The position numbers and the translations under genes are program-made. Below are positions 8,163 through 15,095 of a DNA stretch of 17,325 nt, piece after piece. The notes under the pieces were generated by a model. That model worked only from the letters and a program-made list of their open reading frames with translations, ran no database searches and was not told the DNA's origin. The first letter of the stretch is position 1. Each line of letters begins with the position of its first letter. The DNA is from Ruminococcus sp. (lineage in GTDB: Bacteria > Bacillota > Clostridia > Oscillospirales > Ruminococcaceae): contig NZ_DXUU01000046.1 in the NCBI RefSeq assembly GCF_019417665.1, forward strand, positions 5,553 through 22,877. Reading direction: 5' to 3'.

Positions 8163-9912
8163 AAACCGCTTCCCTTTCCTCCATTTCCCGCATCAATCCA
8201 AAGCTCTGCTGCTTTTTGTAGGTATAGACCTCATCGTTTACCGAACCAAAAGCTTCATCTACCTTTTGGTATTGAAACCGATAACCATAGCTGACAACAC
8301 CATCTATGCTGATTTTCGCCTTGATCCGATTCTTTTCCGGTGCAGCAAGAAATCCTTCGTTCAGCAAATTGCGGACTGCTGTTTTCTTGTCTGTATCCCC
8401 TATCCTGGAAAGGATCTCTTCAAAAGTCGATTCCAGAATCTCTACCTTCAAAGGCTTCTTTTCCCGATCCAGTGTCCAATTCACACCATCGATTCTCTTG
8501 TAGTTGCTGCATATATAGTTGAAGATACGGATTACTAGATTTTTTCCTGGATGGGATTCTTTCACAATATCTCCATGCAGAATCACACACATCTGCTTCA
8601 AAACTCCCATATCCATCTGAATGCCCAATGTATGCAGAAGCAGCGATGTTGTCAGGATCATGGCATAATGCATTACAAGCCGGTTCGTCAGATTGCAGGT
8701 CTCAGAAAAGGCATTCAGAAGTTCCTCCCGCATCGCCTGAAATTTCTGCAAGATCTCAGCACTATCTGCGGAAAGCAGATAATCTGCCAGTGCAGAACCC
8801 ACATAGCCATAGTTTTTCCCTGCAAATGTCTTGATCTGTTCCGAATGGGTACTGTCTTTGGTATATGTCAGTCCATCCAATGTGATCACACGAGCAATGA
8901 TTCCCAGGTTATCCTGTTCTGCATTCACAAGATACGTTTCAGAGCTGAATAATGCCGTACACTCCCAGCTGTTCCGATATTTCAGCTGAGCATTGCTGTC
9001 CAGACGAAGCTTTTCCCGTCCCTGGGTAAAAGCATATATGAAATCGGAAATGCGAATGGAATTGCGAATTGTACTCTCATCGTAAGCAATGGGTACACCA
9101 TGATGTTTTCCCAACATACGATTCAAAGCATTGGCTGTACCATAGAAAGCGGTAAACACATTTTCATCTTCCGGAGAGCTGTACAGCGATGCTGCAAGCT
9201 TTAAAGCAGTTGTCTTTCCAGTCGAGGATGTCCCTACCAGCGATACAGCAAAACAATCCACTGGAATCTTTTCCGTAATTTTCAGATATGCCATCAGTGT
9301 AGATGCCGCAGCTGCACAAAGAACGAACTGCAAAGCCGGTGACGAAACGATTAGCCGATTCAACTCTGCAAGATAGTCCTCCGGAGACAGTTCCAGATGT
9401 GCCTGTAATGCCGGCGGAGTATGGTTTGCACCATACCATTGCAGTGTATTGTTGCAATGCCAGCCCAGTACCTGCATGGCATCTTCTACCTGCAATTCTG
9501 CTGCAGCTGCTTGCAGATACATACTAAATGCTTCATGTGCCCCAGATGTTCTGTCCACCGCAATGCCAATATTGAATAGTGTCGCACAGATTTTATCTGG
9601 CAGCAAGCTTTCAAAAGAAAGCCGGTGGATCACATCATTATGACTGATTTCCAGAAAATGACGCTGCTTCTCATCTGCCACAGCACGAATGATCTCAAAA
9701 TCGTCTGCCATCCATTTTATCTTCGTATGGCTTACCAGATCTGCAAATCCTGCATTGGTATGCAGGACAGTGAACTTCATAGTCTGAAAACCTTTTCCGA
9801 CCACAAATTCTATGGCACGCTTCCGGAGCCGCATCCACTCCTGAAAATCAATGGACACACATCCGAACCGTTCCAATTGAAATGCAACAGGCAGCGGTGT
9901 AAAATCGATCAT
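8098..9912 (-). CDS. DUF927-type P-loop ATPase, probable replication or DNA-processing enzyme
   Basis: A 604-residue protein. The ATG at 9910-9912 is chosen because AGGGGGA lies 7 nt upstream; a longer frame would start inside the preceding terminator. The central domain has Walker A GTSSTGKTT (227-235) and a Walker B-like VPIAYDES (273-280; D278, E279), with TANALNRML between them. This is the pattern of the DUF927 family (PF06048) of helicase-like ATPases found in phages and mobile elements. The N-terminal 200 residues have no recognised domain. The C-terminus (about 490-560) looks like a winged-helix segment. In related elements such proteins are thought to act at replication initiation. 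It is preceded by two small proteins and a terminator, and followed by recombinase A. Confidence 0.82.
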   Translation of the reverse strand: MIDFTPLPVAFQLERFGCVSIDFQEWMRLRKRAIEFVVGKGFQTMKFTVLHTNAGFADLVSHTKIKWMADDFEIIRAVADEKQRHFLEISHNDVIHRLSFESLLPDKICATLFNIGIAVDRTSGAHEAFSMYLQAAAAELQVEDAMQVLGWHCNNTLQWYGANHTPPALQAHLELSPEDYLAELNRLIVSSPALQFVLCAAAASTLMAYLKITEKIPVDCFAVSLVGTSSTGKTTALKLAASLYSSPEDENVFTAFYGTANALNRMLGKHHGVPIAYDESTIRNSIRISDFIYAFTQGREKLRLDSNAQLKYRNSWECTALFSSETYLVNAEQDNLGIIARVITLDGLTYTKDSTHSEQIKTFAGKNYGYVGSALADYLLSADSAEILQKFQAMREELLNAFSETCNLTNRLVMHYAMILTTSLLLHTLGIQMDMGVLKQMCVILHGDIVKESHPGKNLVIRIFNYICSNYKRIDGVNWTLDREKKPLKVEILESTFEEILSRIGDTDKKTAVRNLLNEGFLAAPEKNRIKAKISIDGVVSYGYRFQYQKVDEAFGSVNDEVYTYKKQQSFGLMREMEEREAVYGRGYKLTDQSGAVKGRLLLL

Positions 9913-9929
9913 AAAACATTCCCCCTTTT

Positions 9930-9969
9930 GAAAAAAACAAAGGTGGAGCGACCACACATCAGCTCCACC
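9930..9969 (-). terminator. Intrinsic terminator between small gene and DUF927 gene
   Basis: Minus-strand hairpin GGTGGAGC / GCTCCACC (9962-9969 and 9942-9949), 12-nt loop, followed by TTTGTTTTTTT. It lies 9 nt after the stop codon of the 107-residue gene and only 17 nt before the ATPase start codon. Transcription of the ATPase must therefore pass it, which suggests partial termination or regulated read-through. Confidence 0.85.
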
Positions 9970-9978
9970 CCGATCTCG

Positions 9979-10302
9979 TTACTGCACGACCTTAACTTTT
10001 TTCACATTGCTAAAACGATTTCCGGTCTTCTTCGATTTCACAGTAGATATCTCCAACTGAAACGTATGTCCCACTAGATCGTCTGTGTTATTCGTATTCA
10101 ATGCTTGAAAAACATTGCCCCAAGGATGTCTGCCAAGTTCATCCTGCGACGCAAATTTAAGGAACACGGTATTGTCCGGATTCTCGCAGAGCTTAAACTT
10201 CATACAGAGTTGTTCTGGTACGTATTCAAATGCATTCGTCAGCTGAGCCGTATAAGTACCGCTTTCCAGAATGTCTGTTTCATTGTATACTGTTACTTTC
10301 AT
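9979..10302 (-). CDS. Small protein, possibly OB-fold ssDNA-binding-like
   Basis: A 107-residue protein starting at ATG 10300-10302 with GGAGGAG 7 nt before it. It has an alternating beta pattern: SGTYTAQLTNAFEY (14-27), QLCMKFKLCENPDNTVFLKF (31-50), LVGHTFQLEIST (76-87) and a lysine-rich end NRFSNVKKVKVV (95-106). The layout resembles phage DUF669-like, single-strand-binding-type proteins, but I see no diagnostic motif, so this is only a guess. Its place before a DUF927 ATPase fits a DNA replication role. It starts 16 bp after the upstream gene ends and is closed by a strong terminator. Confidence 0.75.
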   Translation of the reverse strand: MKVTVYNETDILESGTYTAQLTNAFEYVPEQLCMKFKLCENPDNTVFLKFASQDELGRHPWGNVFQALNTNNTDDLVGHTFQLEISTVKSKKTGNRFSNVKKVKVVQ

Positions 10303-10318
10303 ATCCAATCTCCTCCAC

Positions 10319-10705
10319 TTAGTTGAACTTGACCTCTGCATATGATGTGCCATCGTCCAGAGCGGTCATCGTATACGAACCCACTCGTACCGATTTCCCG
10401 CTTGGAAATTCGCCCTTACTCATCTCCATGATCTTTTCTGCCAATGGGCTGTTGTATATCATTCCGCCAGATGAAAAGGAAATCGCATTTTGAGTTCCAG
10501 CAGCTGATGGAACAACGATAACACTTTCTTCCGTAAAGTACAGTTCAATTGCTGCTGGTTCGCCCAGATCCCTCATAAAAGCCTTTGAAAAGCGGATTCG
10601 TTTACTTGTTGGTACATTGATCAGAATCATGCATCCAGTAGCATTCTGTGTTGGCTTGTATGCCTGTGCGTTTACGGAACTTAAAAAATCATTTAGTGTA
10701 GACAT
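10319..10705 (-). CDS. Hypothetical protein, first gene of the DUF927 operon
   Basis: A 128-residue protein starting MSTLNDFLSSVNAQAY, with a near-perfect AAGGAGGT RBS 8 nt before the ATG. The middle (ILINVPTSKRIRFSKAFMRDL, about 27-47, then IELYFTEESVIVVPSAAG) is alpha/beta and includes a basic patch. No known domain recognised. It is first in an operon with a small OB-like protein and the DUF927 ATPase, so it may be a DNA-binding or regulatory partner. That is inference from position. Confidence 0.78.
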   Translation of the reverse strand: MSTLNDFLSSVNAQAYKPTQNATGCMILINVPTSKRIRFSKAFMRDLGEPAAIELYFTEESVIVVPSAAGTQNAISFSSGGMIYNSPLAEKIMEMSKGEFPSGKSVRVGSYTMTALDDGTSYAEVKFN

Positions 10706-10783
10706 ATGATCTACCTCCTTTTTGTAATTACTACAGCCAAAGCATTTTTCACCTGACTATAGTTTGATTATCCTATCAAGCCG

Positions 10784-10832
10784 CCATTGTATATTCCAAA
10801 CATCGGATCTATCTTACCCGATGAATGGTACA
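10784..10832. repeat. Imperfect ~50-bp repeat, copy 1
   Basis: It begins ccattgtatattccaaa and ends cttacccgatgaatggtaca, matching copy 2 at about 70% of positions. It has nested inverted repeats: ccatt...aatgg outside and catcgg (10801-10806) / ccgatg (10818-10823) inside. Such a pair of palindromic repeats can be protein-binding sites. Confidence 0.55.
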
Positions 10833-10877
10833 GACTTCCTGATCGAGAATCTGATGTTATTATCTCATATCCCGCTA

Positions 10878-10927
10878 CCATTGTATACTCCAAATTTTCA
10901 AGCTTTTCTTACCTAACAAATGGTATA
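10878..10927. repeat. Imperfect ~50-bp repeat, copy 2
   Basis: It begins ccattgtatactccaaa and ends cttacctaacaaatggtata, in the same orientation as copy 1, 94 bp away. The ends form an inverted repeat (taccatt...aatggta). The inner palindrome of copy 1 is not kept here. Confidence 0.55.
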
Positions 10928-11081
10928 ACAGCAAAAACTTTATAGAGGAACATAATTTTCCCATTTTCCCGTTTCGTTCCGCAGAGAAAGAGGAACTGTA
11001 AAAAAATACGAGTAATCCTTTTATCGTGGTACAGCATCGCACGACGCAGCGAAACCGCTTTTCGCAGCAGTTCGCTAAGCG

Positions 11082-11123
11082 AAAAAACAACAAAATGGTC
11101 CAAGTCATGCAGATGACTTGGAC
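11082..11123 (-). terminator. Strong terminator after the recombinase remnant
   Basis: Perfect 11-bp stem GTCCAAGTCAT / ATGACTTGGAC (11098-11123) with a 4-nt loop. On the minus strand it is followed by TTTTGTTGTTTTTT; on the plus strand by T5, so it may be bidirectional. Confidence 0.85.
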
Positions 11124-11153
11124 TTTTTGTTGGATCACTCATATTTTTCTTCA

Positions 11154-11348
11154 TCAATATTCTTCCGCCTGCTGGATAAACGTGCGGAACTCTTCGGTGT
11201 TTCGCTTCAATTCTTTCCACTGCGTATGCAGGTATGCAACTTCTTCATAGCGAACTAATTCCAGCAATTTCATTTCATGCAGTCTAGTTTCCAGTACTGT
11301 TTTCTCACTTTCCAGTTGTTCCGCTCGTTGAAAATGGTATGGGCTCAC
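11154..11348 (-). pseudogene. Deleted remnant of a recombinase C-terminus fused to a DUF960 tail
   Basis: The frame encodes QRAEQLESEKTVLETRLHE and, further on, AYLHTQWKELKRNTEEFRTF. This closely matches the coiled-coil C-terminus of recombinase B (encoded near 12622-12786; its corresponding text is QRAEQLENEKAKLETRLHE). It then jumps to AEEY plus stop, the exact end of the DUF960 protein (LLAEEY). The DNA agrees: 11154-11168 matches 12186-12200, and the next ~160 bp match from about 12622. So this is a second copy of the module with about 420 bp deleted and the 5' two-thirds of the recombinase lost. It has no RBS or proper start and is probably not functional. Confidence 0.8.
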
Positions 11349-11365
11349 CCCATATCAAGCTGCCG

Positions 11366-12040
11366 CTATTTTTCCAAATTTGCAAAAAGCACGCTTGCTG
11401 CGGCACATACTGCCATCAATTCTGTATTTTCATGTAACTTTGCGACCTTGTTATCGTAATCCTTCTTATCGCTGCATTCGATCAAGATCATCTTCTTTGC
11501 AAGTAAGTACGTTTGATATGTCAGTCTGAACTCTCTTTCTTTCATAGAATCCAATAATTTTCCACCTGGTTTGCAGCACCGATAGAGTGTTCTTGCACTT
11601 TCACACCATTCGTTTCCGAGTTCTACAGCCTCTTCTGCGACTGCCATATGGATCCCCCTTGCGGGTTCATATCGTACCAGATCAAACATGGACTCCAGTA
11701 TCTTTCTTGCAGTTTTTTCTTCACACTTCCATTTTGCGTTTTGTGACACTGCAGTAATGGAACAATAGTACTGGTCTGCGATCTGTTTTTTAGCGGCATC
11801 ATATTCTCCATTCCTGATCAGCTGCATCAGCTTACTGGGACATTTTTCCCTGCGTTTTCTGTTCTCCGGTGTGTCCTCCCGATTCACCAGAGCATACTCT
11901 TTTTTCTCACAAACAGCCTGTTCCTCAAATACTGGAAGTCTGACTTCCGGATCAAACGCATTCTTTTGACTGTCCGTCATTTGTGTGTAAACGTCCATTT
12001 TTAGTTTATCAAATTCCGTATTTTCATGCTTCGTGCTCAC
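11366..12040 (-). CDS. Hypothetical protein with GTG start
   Basis: A 224-residue protein. The start is set at GTG 12038-12040 because AAGGAGG lies 7 nt before it; the next in-frame ATG is codon 15 and lacks a good RBS, and longer readings run into the upstream terminator. It is mostly helical and charged, with CPSKLMQLIRNGEYDAAKKQ (67-86) followed by a possible helix-turn-helix (about 82-104), and several cysteines. No family recognised. It lies between the DUF960 gene and the recombinase remnant, separated from the former by a terminator and a ~95-nt leader in which I see no convincing promoter. Confidence 0.75.
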   Translation of the reverse strand: MSTKHENTEFDKLKMDVYTQMTDSQKNAFDPEVRLPVFEEQAVCEKKEYALVNREDTPENRKRREKCPSKLMQLIRNGEYDAAKKQIADQYYCSITAVSQNAKWKCEEKTARKILESMFDLVRYEPARGIHMAVAEEAVELGNEWCESARTLYRCCKPGGKLLDSMKEREFRLTYQTYLLAKKMILIECSDKKDYDNKVAKLHENTELMAVCAAASVLFANLEK

Positions 12041-12138
12041 GATTTTCCTCCTTATACTCGCATTGATCAAAAAAGCGTATATAAGTATTTGTTCTTTCGG
12101 AAACTTCCAAAAAAATTTTTGCTGTGATACACGAGCAC

Positions 12139-12180
12139 AAAAAAAGAGCACCACAACGAAAATTCGCTGCGATGCCCTCT
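12139..12180 (-). terminator. Terminator after the DUF960 gene
   Basis: Minus-strand hairpin of 12 consecutive pairs (including three G-U wobbles) plus AGAG/CTCT at the base and a T7 run, starting 5 nt after the DUF960 stop codon. The wobbles pair only in minus-strand RNA, which fixes its direction. Confidence 0.8.
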
Positions 12181-12185
12181 AAAAA

Positions 12186-12476
12186 TCAATATTCTTCCGC
12201 CAACAGCATAGTACAATGCTCCCCATCATCCATGATATACACCTTTGCTGTGACCAGCTTTTTCGCCTCCGCAATGTACGTCATCTCAAACTGCGGCTGT
12301 TCCGAGGTATGGTGCACGATCTGCAAACCATTTTCCTCGCTAAGCCGAAACACCTGTAAGTAGTCTTTCGGTTCTGGCATCTGATCAACAGCCTGCCACA
12401 TCATCGTTTGCAAGTACAGCGGAATCTCCGCATTCACGCCTCGTGTCAGGTATCTGCCTTTTGATTTTTCAAACAT
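12186..12476 (-). CDS. DUF960 family protein
   Basis: A 96-residue protein matching the DUF960 family (PF06124) over its whole length: RYLTRGVNAEIPLYLQ (8-23), then MMWQAVDQMPEPKDYLQVF (25-43), then QIVHHTSEQPQFEMTY and the end MLLAEEY. The function of the family is unknown; it is common in Firmicutes plasmids, phages and integrative elements. AAGGAG lies 9 nt before the ATG, and the gene overlaps the end of recombinase B by 31 bp, so the two are co-expressed. Confidence 0.9.
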   Translation of the reverse strand: MFEKSKGRYLTRGVNAEIPLYLQTMMWQAVDQMPEPKDYLQVFRLSEENGLQIVHHTSEQPQFEMTYIAEAKKLVTAKVYIMDDGEHCTMLLAEEY

Positions 12477-14020
12477 ATTCTTTGCTCCTTTACCTTGGAA
12501 TCAAACATCTCGTACAGTTCGCCTCGCCGCATGGTGATGGTTTCTGTCAGCTCCACTACGCCAAAACCCATATCCAGCACAATGTCAAAATCATAGGGTC
12601 GCACATGGATTTCTTGCACAAACTGCTGAACAAATGTGCGGAACTCCTCGGTATTCCGCTTTAATTCTTTCCACTGCGTATGCAGGTACGCCACATCTTC
12701 ATAGGCGATAGATTCCAGCAGCTTTAGTTCATGCAGTCTGGTTTCCAGTTTCGCTTTCTCGTTTTCCAGCTGCTCTGCTCGCTGGAGCAAGTCATCTGTA
12801 AAGATGCCCTTTTCGATCGCCTTGGTGATGTTGGCAAGGCTGTCCTGCACTTCATTGTACTGCTGCAAAACATCTGTATGATATTTGTCGTAGCTGCTGT
12901 TGAACTTCTGTACCTCTTGATTCACCTTAGCAACCGCTCTCTTCAGATTTTTCGGTTTCAACTTTTCACCGATCAGCACAGCAATGTAAGCGTCCAGATA
13001 GTCCTTATTCAACTCTTTGTTATTGCACGCCGAACGATGGGTATTGCATCGGTAAGTGGCAAGCCGTGTCTTGCTTCTTCCTGAAAATCGCAGGTTTCCG
13101 ATCATTCGTTTTCCGCACACATCACAGACCAGTTTTCCCGTCAGCAGGTAAAATTCTTTGCTGTGATAGCGTCCAGCGTTCCGTTTGTTCTTTGCCTTGA
13201 TCCGCTGTACCTGTGCAAACAACTTCTTTCCGATGATCGCAGGACAGCCCCCTTCGATGCGGATATAGCTGTCCTTTTGGGCGTGGTTATTCCGCTTGCC
13301 GTCTGTTTTTGCCGCAGCCTTATTGAACACAAACACCCCGGTATATTTTTCATTGCTGAGAATTTCATACAAGCTGTTTTTCCCGAACATTTTCCCACGT
13401 TTTGTCTTGTAACCATGGGCATTCAGATGGTCGATGATCTCACTGTAACCGTAGCCGTCTGCAAACATCTGAAAGATGATTCGTACTGCCTGTGCTTCCT
13501 GTTCATTGATGACCAGATGCCGGTTTTCATCCAGATCGTATCCCAGCGGGGGACAGCCGCCGGTGTGCTTACACTGCAAGGCAGTTTCGTTCATGCCCTT
13601 CATAACTTCCCGTGCCAGATTCTTGCTGTAATATTCTGACATACCCTCCAGAACGGCTTCCATCATAATGCTCTCCGGAGAATCGTCCATGCGTTCCAAC
13701 ACACTGCAAAGCTTGACGTGGTTTTTCTTTAGCTTCTTTTTGTAGATGGCACTGTCATATCTGTCACGGCTGAATCTGTCCAGCTTATGCACCAGAACGA
13801 TGTCAAACAGCCCTTTTCCGCTGTCTTCGATCATCTGCTGGAACTGCGGTCGGTTGTCCGTCGTTGCTGACCTTGCCTCATCGGTATAGGTGGAAACAAC
13901 CTGCCAATGGTTCTGTTTACAGAACTGATTCATCGCCCGAATCTGTGCATCAATGGATTCGCTTCGCTGATTATCCGAACTAAATCTGGCGTACTGTGCC
14001 ACCTTTGGAATGCTCAGCAT
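12446..14020 (-). CDS. Large serine recombinase B
   Basis: A 524-residue protein with the full large-serine-recombinase layout: resolvase domain (about 6-140) with YARFSSDNQ (10-18; S14 predicted nucleophile) and KLDRFSRDRYDS (79-90); Recombinase domain (about 150-270) starting at GGCPPLGY; zinc ribbon with CDVC (299-302) and cysteines near 325 and 332; coiled coil (about 345-450). The ATG overlaps the preceding gene by 7 bp (ATGCTGA), with GAGGTGG upstream inside that gene. It clearly differs from recombinase A in sequence, so it is not a recent duplicate of it, but a partial copy of its 3' end lies at 11154-11331. It is probably a second integration/excision or resolution enzyme. Confidence 0.93.
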   Translation of the reverse strand: MLSIPKVAQYARFSSDNQRSESIDAQIRAMNQFCKQNHWQVVSTYTDEARSATTDNRPQFQQMIEDSGKGLFDIVLVHKLDRFSRDRYDSAIYKKKLKKNHVKLCSVLERMDDSPESIMMEAVLEGMSEYYSKNLAREVMKGMNETALQCKHTGGCPPLGYDLDENRHLVINEQEAQAVRIIFQMFADGYGYSEIIDHLNAHGYKTKRGKMFGKNSLYEILSNEKYTGVFVFNKAAAKTDGKRNNHAQKDSYIRIEGGCPAIIGKKLFAQVQRIKAKNKRNAGRYHSKEFYLLTGKLVCDVCGKRMIGNLRFSGRSKTRLATYRCNTHRSACNNKELNKDYLDAYIAVLIGEKLKPKNLKRAVAKVNQEVQKFNSSYDKYHTDVLQQYNEVQDSLANITKAIEKGIFTDDLLQRAEQLENEKAKLETRLHELKLLESIAYEDVAYLHTQWKELKRNTEEFRTFVQQFVQEIHVRPYDFDIVLDMGFGVVELTETITMRRGELYEMFDSKVKEQRICLKNQKADT

Positions 14021-14307
14021 CTGACCACCTCGACAGGCAGAAAGATGTCCTCGCCGTAGCTGTCGCCAATGATTTTAACACCGTGCAAAAACATACTTTC
14101 TTCCAAGAAAAGCATTTCTACAAACTCCATCTCACCAATTGGAAAGTCTGTAAATTCTTCTGATTCCAGTACGACAAAACAGCCGATATCATCCAGATTT
14201 TCTACCTGATATTCCTGCATCATCGTTTTTGCTTTTTCCTGAATGTGCATCCTCAAATCAGCGTTTGTAATGCAACTCATTTCCTGCAAATTGGTTACTT
14301 TTATCAT
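14014..14307 (-). CDS. Small acidic hypothetical protein upstream of recombinase B
   Basis: A 97-residue acidic protein (for example LDDIGCFVVLESEEF and EMEFVEMLFLEES). It overlaps the upstream DUF1643 gene as ATGA and the downstream recombinase gene by 7 bp, so translation of all three is coupled. GGAGG lies 7 nt before the ATG. No family recognised. Its size and place next to a recombinase fit an accessory factor. Confidence 0.78.
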   Translation of the reverse strand: MIKVTNLQEMSCITNADLRMHIQEKAKTMMQEYQVENLDDIGCFVVLESEEFTDFPIGEMEFVEMLFLEESMFLHGVKIIGDSYGEDIFLPVEVVRC

Positions 14308-14825
14308 TCGATTTCCTCCATTTCATAGGGTTCCAACACCCATTCTCTTCTGACTGCTGGTGTGAGTGGGTGACAAGCATTCTTCCCGATCTGGTACATC
14401 TTGTTGGCATGCCGCTTTATCAATTCCAGCAGGTATTTCTGCCGCTCTCTGACACGCTGGGTATTTTTCCCGATGGTACCCCAGGCAATGATGATAGCAT
14501 CACTCATGGCGGCGTATTGTGCAATCACAGCATCCGAATCATCATCGATCAACTCATCATCGCCATTGAAACGAAGATTGAGCTTTTCCATGATTCTGCT
14601 GTACAGATTTACGATATTGACGCTGCCAAAGCCGAGCTTACTGACATTGTTCAGAACGAGCATTGTTGTCATGTCAAAGTTGACCGTATCCGCTGTGTTG
14701 GGATTGATCATGATGACCATTGCGGTTGGTTTCTCGCTGTCCCATTCCTTCCGCAGAAGCAAGCGATGCTCTTTGTCGTCTGAAAAGATGGCTTTGCTCT
14801 TGATGATTGTGGTTTCTTCCAACAT
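14304..14825 (-). CDS. DUF1643 domain protein
   Basis: A 173-residue protein starting at ATG 14823-14825 (GGAGGG upstream; a TTG one codon earlier is less likely). It matches DUF1643 (PF07799): MVIMINPNTADTVNFDMTT (about 36-54), GFGSVNIVNLYS (70-81), DAIIIAWGTIGKN (109-121) and a final GKNACHPL (147-154). The family is widespread in bacteria and phages, and its activity is unknown. It starts only 27 nt after an intrinsic terminator, so it is probably expressed by read-through from the amidoligase operon or from a promoter I could not locate. Confidence 0.88.
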   Translation of the reverse strand: MLEETTIIKSKAIFSDDKEHRLLLRKEWDSEKPTAMVIMINPNTADTVNFDMTTMLVLNNVSKLGFGSVNIVNLYSRIMEKLNLRFNGDDELIDDDSDAVIAQYAAMSDAIIIAWGTIGKNTQRVRERQKYLLELIKRHANKMYQIGKNACHPLTPAVRREWVLEPYEMEEIE

Positions 14826-14851
14826 CAAGTTTCTCCCTCCAATTTTGTTTC

Positions 14852-14883
14852 AAAAAAAGAGGCTCAGCGTCATACCAAGCCTC
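14852..14883 (-). terminator. Terminator after the micropeptide genes
   Basis: Minus-strand hairpin GAGGCT / AGCCTC (14878-14883 and 14859-14864), 13-nt loop, T7 run. It lies 16 nt after the stop of the 26-residue peptide gene and just before the DUF1643 RBS. Confidence 0.75.
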
Positions 14884-14898
14884 CCACGAACAGAATTT

Positions 14899-14979
14899 TT
14901 ACTTACTCTTCTTAACCAGTGCCAGCAGTTCTACGCCGCAGGCAACTCCTGCCAGAAACATTTCAATCGCAATCGGCAT
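14899..14979 (-). CDS. 26-residue membrane micropeptide B
   Basis: Translates as MPIAIEMFLAGVACG, then a short hydrophobic run ending LVKKSK: one predicted membrane span with a basic tail that would stay in the cytoplasm. AAAAGGAGG lies 12 nt before the ATG, and the gene overlaps micropeptide A by 17 bp. Too short for automatic gene calling. No family known. It could be a toxin-like peptide, a membrane partner or a substrate of the upstream enzymes. Confidence 0.6.
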   Translation of the reverse strand: MPIAIEMFLAGVACGVELLALVKKSK

Positions 14980-15073
14980 TGATGTATTTCACCTCCTTTT
15001 CCTGCAATTCCATGGCAATCCCGATGCCGCCTACTACCAGTGTCAGTACCAGTCCTGCGATAAATTCTTTCAT
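14963..15073 (-). CDS. 36-residue membrane micropeptide A
   Basis: Starts MKEFIAGLVLTLVVGG, one predicted membrane span (about 4-21), followed by a charged tail (ELQEKEVKYINADCD) with several carboxylates and a Cys near the end. GGAGG lies 7 nt before the ATG, 22 nt after the stop codon of the amidotransferase gene. Clear RBS, tight spacing and overlap with micropeptide B support a real gene. Function unknown. Confidence 0.65.
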   Translation of the reverse strand: MKEFIAGLVLTLVVGGIGIAMELQEKEVKYINADCD

Positions 15074-15095
15074 GTTGATTCCTCCATTTTTCGTT

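Larger units (their letters stand above)
10706..11081. other. Gene-free stretch with two imperfect repeats
   Basis: Between the 128-residue gene and the next terminator to the right there is no convincing gene. The region holds two ~50-bp imperfect repeats (10784-10832 and 10878-10927), some short hairpins near 11045-11080 (for example ttcgc-taa-gcgaa) and presumably the promoter of the 128-residue gene, though I cannot pick a consensus promoter with confidence. It is a candidate origin, att or control region. Confidence 0.5.

Noticed and set aside
9913..9957. Upstream start for the DUF927 protein
   Set aside because: The extra N-terminal codons read through the terminator hairpin and T-run; the ATG at 9910-9912 has a proper RBS.
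10909..11220. Minus-strand open frame of 103 codons across the gap
   Set aside because: It runs straight through the terminator hairpin at 11098-11123 and overlaps the recombinase remnant; no RBS and odd composition.
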